Source: Candidatus Roizmanbacteria bacterium RIFCSPHIGHO2_02_FULL_37_13b (GTDB taxonomy: Bacteria; Patescibacteriota; Microgenomatia; UBA1406; HO2-37-13b). Taken from it: a stretch of 34,118 nt of DNA. The notes under the pieces are model-generated. The model was not told where the DNA came from. It searched no databases and saw only the letters and a list, made by a program, of their open reading frames with translations. The translations under genes and the position numbers were made by a program. Each line of letters opens with the position of its first letter. The stretch's first letter is position 1. Shown in pieces: positions 30,571 through 34,118 of the stretch. The DNA lies in the NCBI GenBank assembly GCA_001789395.1, contig MFZK01000007.1:1-34118 (forward strand), in the 5' to 3' direction.

Positions 30571-33500
30571 ATTTTTTTATTAAAAACACAATCACCATCA
30601 TCCCTAATAACCCCAGTCCGACAAACTCCAAATACTGCGGCCAAAAAACTATGACTAAATTGAGTTTTTTATCCTGAGCGGAGTCGAAGGACCAACCGTT
30701 TTCCCATCCATTCACCAACACATGCTCCTTCAACTCCTGACCAAAAATGAATGGGAAAATTTTAAAAAAGAAACTTTTGAATTTTGAACTTTGAGCTTTG
30801 AATTTGCTTTCATATGCTTTCCATCCTTCATTAAATGCTTGATTATTCGTGACGATTGATACAGCTCGTGATAAGCCATCCATTTTTTCCAGTCTGATTT
30901 CTTTTAACATGGCATAAGGCAAGCGATATAACTTTATTTCATAAAGATCATTGATTGTTTCATCTATTAATGAAATATTGTCAAGATGCAGATTGTAGCC
31001 AAGTCCAAATTCATTCATTGGCGGTATGATAAAATATTCAGCCGTCGCTGTTTTATTATGATTTAGTTCAACTTCAATATCAGCCTTTTTGGCCATATTA
31101 TTAATGACGGCGAATTTTAACGGCCGGCCCTTGACATTTTTGCTAACCACTTTTACCAAATATCCGGAAGAATGAGTCAAATCAGAGAGAACAATATCAT
31201 AACAGTTATGACTTTTGGAGGATATAAAACGTAATGTTTTTCCATCAATGATGTTTTGGTTAAATTTTCCTTTGAGATTATCACAAGCTTGAGGATTGCG
31301 GTCATAAAAAAATGGATCGGTTGTATTGTCATAAATAAGCTCAGCTGACTCAGACGCGATCTTAACCTCAAATTTATCTTGCTTTTTTCCCAGACTAAGA
31401 CTCAACTTTGTTGTGTCATTGTATTCTGACGGTAAAATGAGACGGTAACTGTCAAGCCCTTTAGGTATATCACTTGATATTGTTAACCCGTTATTTTCTG
31501 AAATTTTGATATTTTGCAAGCCCGTTCTGCCGGAAAACAATGTGCGGAAAGGGTAATATACGTCAAATTTTCGATTAGTGTCTGTGTAATACCGTCCATA
31601 TTTTTCATATGCGCTATCGAGATTGTTGAAATTAACATACGGGCCGATATTATAAGAGATGTCATTTGCATCCGAATTAAGAAATTTATCATTGTGATTG
31701 ACCTTATAAACCCGGATGGTATTGACGCTTGACAGCTCATCGTTGAATCTGGCCGCCAAACTGTATTTGACGGATTTTTTGATATATTCATCCAGTGCCT
31801 CTGAATAAAGGAAAGCCTTCGCCTGCGGGTAGGGGACTACATTTGGGTCAAACAAAATCCAGTCAATCTTGTATTTATCCATCAGCAGGTCAAAAAGATC
31901 AAATCTCTGACTATATATGGCATAATTTAACTCCCAGTAATAATTCTCATTCTGTCTGCCCCAGACATCGAAAGATCTATCCATTATCGGCTGCTCAATT
32001 CCATACCATAAAAATCCCGAACCCGAATAGCCCCATTTATACACGTTCCAACCCCAGTTCCAACCCTGCGGCATATTTGCGATCCGGCCTTGTCTATCCT
32101 GCTTTTTAAAATAGTCAAACAGATCCATGTACGCTTGTGGGATCTTTATTTTTGCCTCCGGGTAGATGAAATTGCCGGTGAACGCCGGAAAACCGAAATA
32201 AAATATTCCGCTAACAATAATTATTAAAGTTATTCCTTGGACGATTCTGACCAGAGATTTCTGAAAGATTGCCGATGCGATTTTAAGTAATAATACACAA
32301 CCTATTCCAAAATTAATTGCAAACAAAAAAGAATAGCCGATTGAAAATTTGGTGAAAGCTATTCTGAATGCTTGTTTGAAAATTGGGATTTTATGTAAAA
32401 GCACGGTGACATATGAAAAAGGAGGTGTATCTGTGACAAGGAGTGAAAATAGTAAAATAAAGCTTAAAGCAAAAGTAAAAAGCGCAGATACCCTTTTCGA
32501 AGCATAACTTGGGTTCACCCGTGGGGTGAAGTTTGCGAAGAAAAGTGGTATCAAGCGACGTATAAGAGTATACCCAATACTCAATATCGCAATCACAAAA
32601 AATCCATAACCGACGATATTGAATAGCGGATGCTGCATGTATTCAAGCCAGGTTAAAAATACCGGGACATTGGCTTTTTCAGCAGTCGTGTTTATCGTTT
32701 CGATGATAAATCCCTTGATCAACGCGGCATTACCAATCGTGCCATAAACCTTATTTTTGGCAATAAAATCCTCAGTAGATGATTGGTTATTATAAGCATG
32801 TAAATAATCGCTACTATTGGTGAAACTATAGTTCAAGACAGGTAATAACCAATATGCATTGATGGCGAAAGTGATAAAAAGCACGATCAGTGATCGTTTA
32901 AGGCGAGTTATAAAAGTGGGCGGGTCCTGTCGCTCAACAGCCCCATCAAGTGCTCGTTTATCAATTTCAAGCGTAGATGACCGTTTTATCGCGATTTGGG
33001 ATTCCCCGTCTCGACCCGACTTGCCCAAAGGGGAAGACGAGGTCGGACGAGGGAGGGTTCCCACTAGAGCAGAAAAACGCGTCATCAAGCGCCAAAACTG
33101 TGCGCTTGATGGGGCTCCCCGTTTCGCGCCACCCGCACCAGTTATTACATACACCAGCAAAAAGATCCCCAACAGCATCAAATACACCATAAAAAGCGGT
33201 GGTATAAAACCTTGAGTAGACGATAAAAGAGAAATCAAGGCAAAAATAAAAAGCGTTCGCCGATTCGGATTTTTAAGGTAATATATTAAACTTAAAAATA
33301 ACCAAGGTAAGGCAGCAAAATGGACGATAAATGCCTCAAGCTGAATATAAAAATTTTGCAGAGTGGATAAATTAACCAGATAAAATAGCGCCGCAAAAAA
33401 ACCGGCTTTATTTTTTAGATCTTCCTCTTCAAACGGCGCCACTTCACCCACAAGGAAAAATACACCATATACACCAACAAAAAGCATTAGAAAAGTAAAC

Positions 33501-33895
33501 GCCGCTCTAATGATGTTATCCGGCAAAACTATTGAGAGTAAAAAAGTGACAAAAGTATGAGGAAGTGTAGCTGCATAACCATGGCCGCCATAAGTACCTA
33601 ATCCCTGATATCCCTGCCACACAGCCATCAACCCCCGTTTGAAATTCAGGGCGAAATTAAATTCAGGATGAAGATTGTCCCATCCCGAAAACCACTCCTT
33701 TAAGGGAAAACTGAAAATAAGCAAGATTAGTAATATCAGGCTGAGAAGTAACAAATGATATGTTCTATTTGACGGATTTCTTAGCGCAGATACCCTTTTT
33801 GGAGCATAAATTGGGTTCACCCGTGGGGTGAATTTTGCGGAAAAAAGCGGTATCAAGGGATATATTTTCTTAAACCCCCGCCTTAGCCAGATCAT
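30566..33895 (-). CDS. Large polytopic membrane protein, YfhO/GT-C glycosyltransferase-like
   Basis: 1109 aa. About a dozen membrane helices in residues 45-560, starting after a loop with GWDNLHPEFNF (acidic first-loop residues as in GT-C enzymes), then a large exterior domain (about 560-1080) and one last helix near the C-terminus. GT-C proteins use lipid-linked sugars on the outer face; the specific role here is unknown. An AAAAGGAG ribosome binding site (33905-33912) supports the ATG at 33895, which overlaps the upstream gene by 26 nt. Four repeat blocks are read in frame: residues 13-37, 261-320, 447-471 and 1029-1041, each between or outside membrane helices; a further copy overlaps the stop codon. 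Confidence 0.8.
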   Translation of the reverse strand: MIWLRRGFKKIYPLIPLFSAKFTPRVNPIYAPKRVSALRNPSNRTYHLLLLSLILLILLIFSFPLKEWFSGWDNLHPEFNFALNFKRGLMAVWQGYQGLGTYGGHGYAATLPHTFVTFLLSIVLPDNIIRAAFTFLMLFVGVYGVFFLVGEVAPFEEEDLKNKAGFFAALFYLVNLSTLQNFYIQLEAFIVHFAALPWLFLSLIYYLKNPNRRTLFIFALISLLSSTQGFIPPLFMVYLMLLGIFLLVYVITGAGGAKRGAPSSAQFWRLMTRFSALVGTLPRPTSSSPLGKSGRDGESQIAIKRSSTLEIDKRALDGAVERQDPPTFITRLKRSLIVLFITFAINAYWLLPVLNYSFTNSSDYLHAYNNQSSTEDFIAKNKVYGTIGNAALIKGFIIETINTTAEKANVPVFLTWLEYMQHPLFNIVGYGFFVIAILSIGYTLIRRLIPLFFANFTPRVNPSYASKRVSALFTFALSFILLFSLLVTDTPPFSYVTVLLHKIPIFKQAFRIAFTKFSIGYSFLFAINFGIGCVLLLKIASAIFQKSLVRIVQGITLIIIVSGIFYFGFPAFTGNFIYPEAKIKIPQAYMDLFDYFKKQDRQGRIANMPQGWNWGWNVYKWGYSGSGFLWYGIEQPIMDRSFDVWGRQNENYYWELNYAIYSQRFDLFDLLMDKYKIDWILFDPNVVPYPQAKAFLYSEALDEYIKKSVKYSLAARFNDELSSVNTIRVYKVNHNDKFLNSDANDISYNIGPYVNFNNLDSAYEKYGRYYTDTNRKFDVYYPFRTLFSGRTGLQNIKISENNGLTISSDIPKGLDSYRLILPSEYNDTTKLSLSLGKKQDKFEVKIASESAELIYDNTTDPFFYDRNPQACDNLKGKFNQNIIDGKTLRFISSKSHNCYDIVLSDLTHSSGYLVKVVSKNVKGRPLKFAVINNMAKKADIEVELNHNKTATAEYFIIPPMNEFGLGYNLHLDNISLIDETINDLYEIKLYRLPYAMLKEIRLEKMDGLSRAVSIVTNNQAFNEGWKAYESKFKAQSSKFKSFFFKIFPFIFGQELKEHVLVNGWENGWSFDSAQDKKLNLVIVFWPQYLEFVGLGLLGMMVIVFLIKKS
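30774..30812 (-). repeat. Low-complexity repeat inside the membrane protein gene
   Basis: On minus it reads AAATTCAAAGCTCAAAG and on to TTCAAAATTCAAAAG, encoding SKFKAQSSKFKSF. It is the same kind of repeat as at the rpmB end (AATCCAAAGCTCAAATG). In frame, near residues 1029-1041. Confidence 0.5.
32482..32556. repeat. 75-bp hairpin repeat family, copy A (in frame inside a gene)
   Basis: About 91% identical to copy B (7 mismatches in 75). Imperfect palindrome: GATACC/GGTATC, CTTTTC/GAAAAG, AACTT/AAGTT, centre TTCACCC-GTG-GGGTGAA. On minus it encodes IPLFFANFTPRVNPSYASKR. Confidence 0.85.
32939..33116. repeat. Long hairpin element, copy E (in frame inside a gene), with terminal inverted repeats
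   Basis: Terminal arms AGCCCCATCAAGTGC (32939-32953) and GCGCTTGATGGGGCT (33102-33116) match at 14 of 15. Inner arms: GATGACCGTTTT / AAAACGCGTCATC, CGTC-T-CGACC / GGTCGGACG, and CTTGCCC-AAA-GGGGAAG. Same design and orientation as copy D at 28484. It codes for residues about 261-320 of the membrane protein. Confidence 0.75.
33783..33857. repeat. 75-bp hairpin repeat family, copy B (in frame inside a gene)
   Basis: Same 75-bp length as copy A. Arms GATACC/GGTATC, CTTTTT/AAAAAAG, AAATT/AATTT, centre TTCACCC-GTG-GGGTGAA. Encodes residues about 13-37 of the membrane protein (IPLFSAKFTPRVNPIYAPKR). Confidence 0.85.
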
Positions 33896-34118
33896 AAGCT
33901 TTCGCTCCTTTTCGATTTAATTTATAAGGTAGTATTAATTTACTGTAGGCTTGTTTGACTTCGGCATCGATCTTTTGATTTTCAGCGATTTTACGGCTAA
34001 GAAGTTTTAATTTATTTATATTTTTTGTTTTTTGAAGCTTGCCAATCAGACGTCTGAATGAATTAAACCCAGAAAACATTGGATATCTGGTGGTAATTCC
34101 GATTTTTTTACAAATATT
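33870..34118 (-). CDS. C-terminal end of an unidentified gene, N-terminus off the window
   Basis: The frame is open from the right edge (codons continue upstream of the first ATG at 34079) to a TAA at 33870, giving about 82 visible residues. The end is Lys/Leu-rich and helical (NKLKLLSRKIAENQKI, VKQAYSKLILPYKLNRKGAKAYDLAKAGV). The next gene starts inside it (26-nt overlap) with a good ribosome binding site, so the two form an operon. Too short to assign; the tail of a glycosyltransferase or another surface-polymer gene would fit the neighbour but is a guess. Confidence 0.6.
   Translation of the reverse strand, partial: NICKKIGITTRYPMFSGFNSFRRLIGKLQKTKNINKLKLLSRKIAENQKIDAEVKQAYSKLILPYKLNRKGAKAYDLAKAGV

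Noticed and set aside
32859-33215. Plus-strand 118-residue frame over repeat E
   Set aside because: It lies opposite the membrane protein gene and is mostly repeat sequence.

Overview
The window looks like a piece of a Patescibacteria (CPR) genome, most likely from the Microgenomates side. This is inferred from gene style, not from any marker search. The DNA is AT-rich. Single-pass membrane-anchored proteins carry Pro/Thr linkers, cohesin-like folds and dockerins. Ribosomal protein genes are scattered, and many palindromic repeats fill the gaps and even the genes. I see no rRNA, no canonical tRNA, no CRISPR array and no transposase.

Layout. 1-6030 (minus): a very large Cys-rich surface protein running off the left edge, preceded by a small membrane-anchored cohesin protein. 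6031-6372: a gap holding a cloverleaf-like hairpin element and the structured leader of a glutaredoxin-like gene (6373-7044). 7127-16195: three copies of a two-gene module, each a small helical protein of about 105 residues followed at once by a large protein (664, 753 and 450 aa). Between the copies lie a small excisionase/MerR-type DNA-binding protein, a three-helix membrane protein and a secreted subtilisin. 16344-17493: the rplJ-rplL operon behind an L10-leader-like 5' UTR.

17691-25904 is a tightly packed operon: a dockerin protein, two double-cohesin plus dockerin proteins, a single-cohesin protein, and a thermolysin-like (M4) metalloprotease ending in a dockerin. 26291-27584 adds two more cohesin proteins, one with an LPKSG plus transmembrane tail. 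27797-28441 is an anchored fibronectin-III-like protein. The proteins look built to assemble on each other at the cell surface, with the M4 protease docked into the assembly; the giant protein and the subtilisin are probably part of the same exterior.

28669-34118: site-2 protease, bL28, peptide deformylase, a large polytopic membrane protein of the YfhO/GT-C type, and the tail of an unidentified upstream gene.

Three things stand out. (1) Three paralogous small-plus-large gene modules, apparently undescribed. (2) Several families of hairpin repeats, some inserted in frame inside genes (membrane protein, deformylase) or at gene ends (bL28, M4 protease). Their copies differ by paired, compensating changes, so the hairpin itself seems to be preserved. 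(3) Several first genes have TTGACA/TATAAT promoters placed so that transcription should start at or beside the start codon (leaderless mRNAs). This also fixes several start codons. Stretches over 300 bases without a gene are 6031-6372 and 25905-26290; both are described below.
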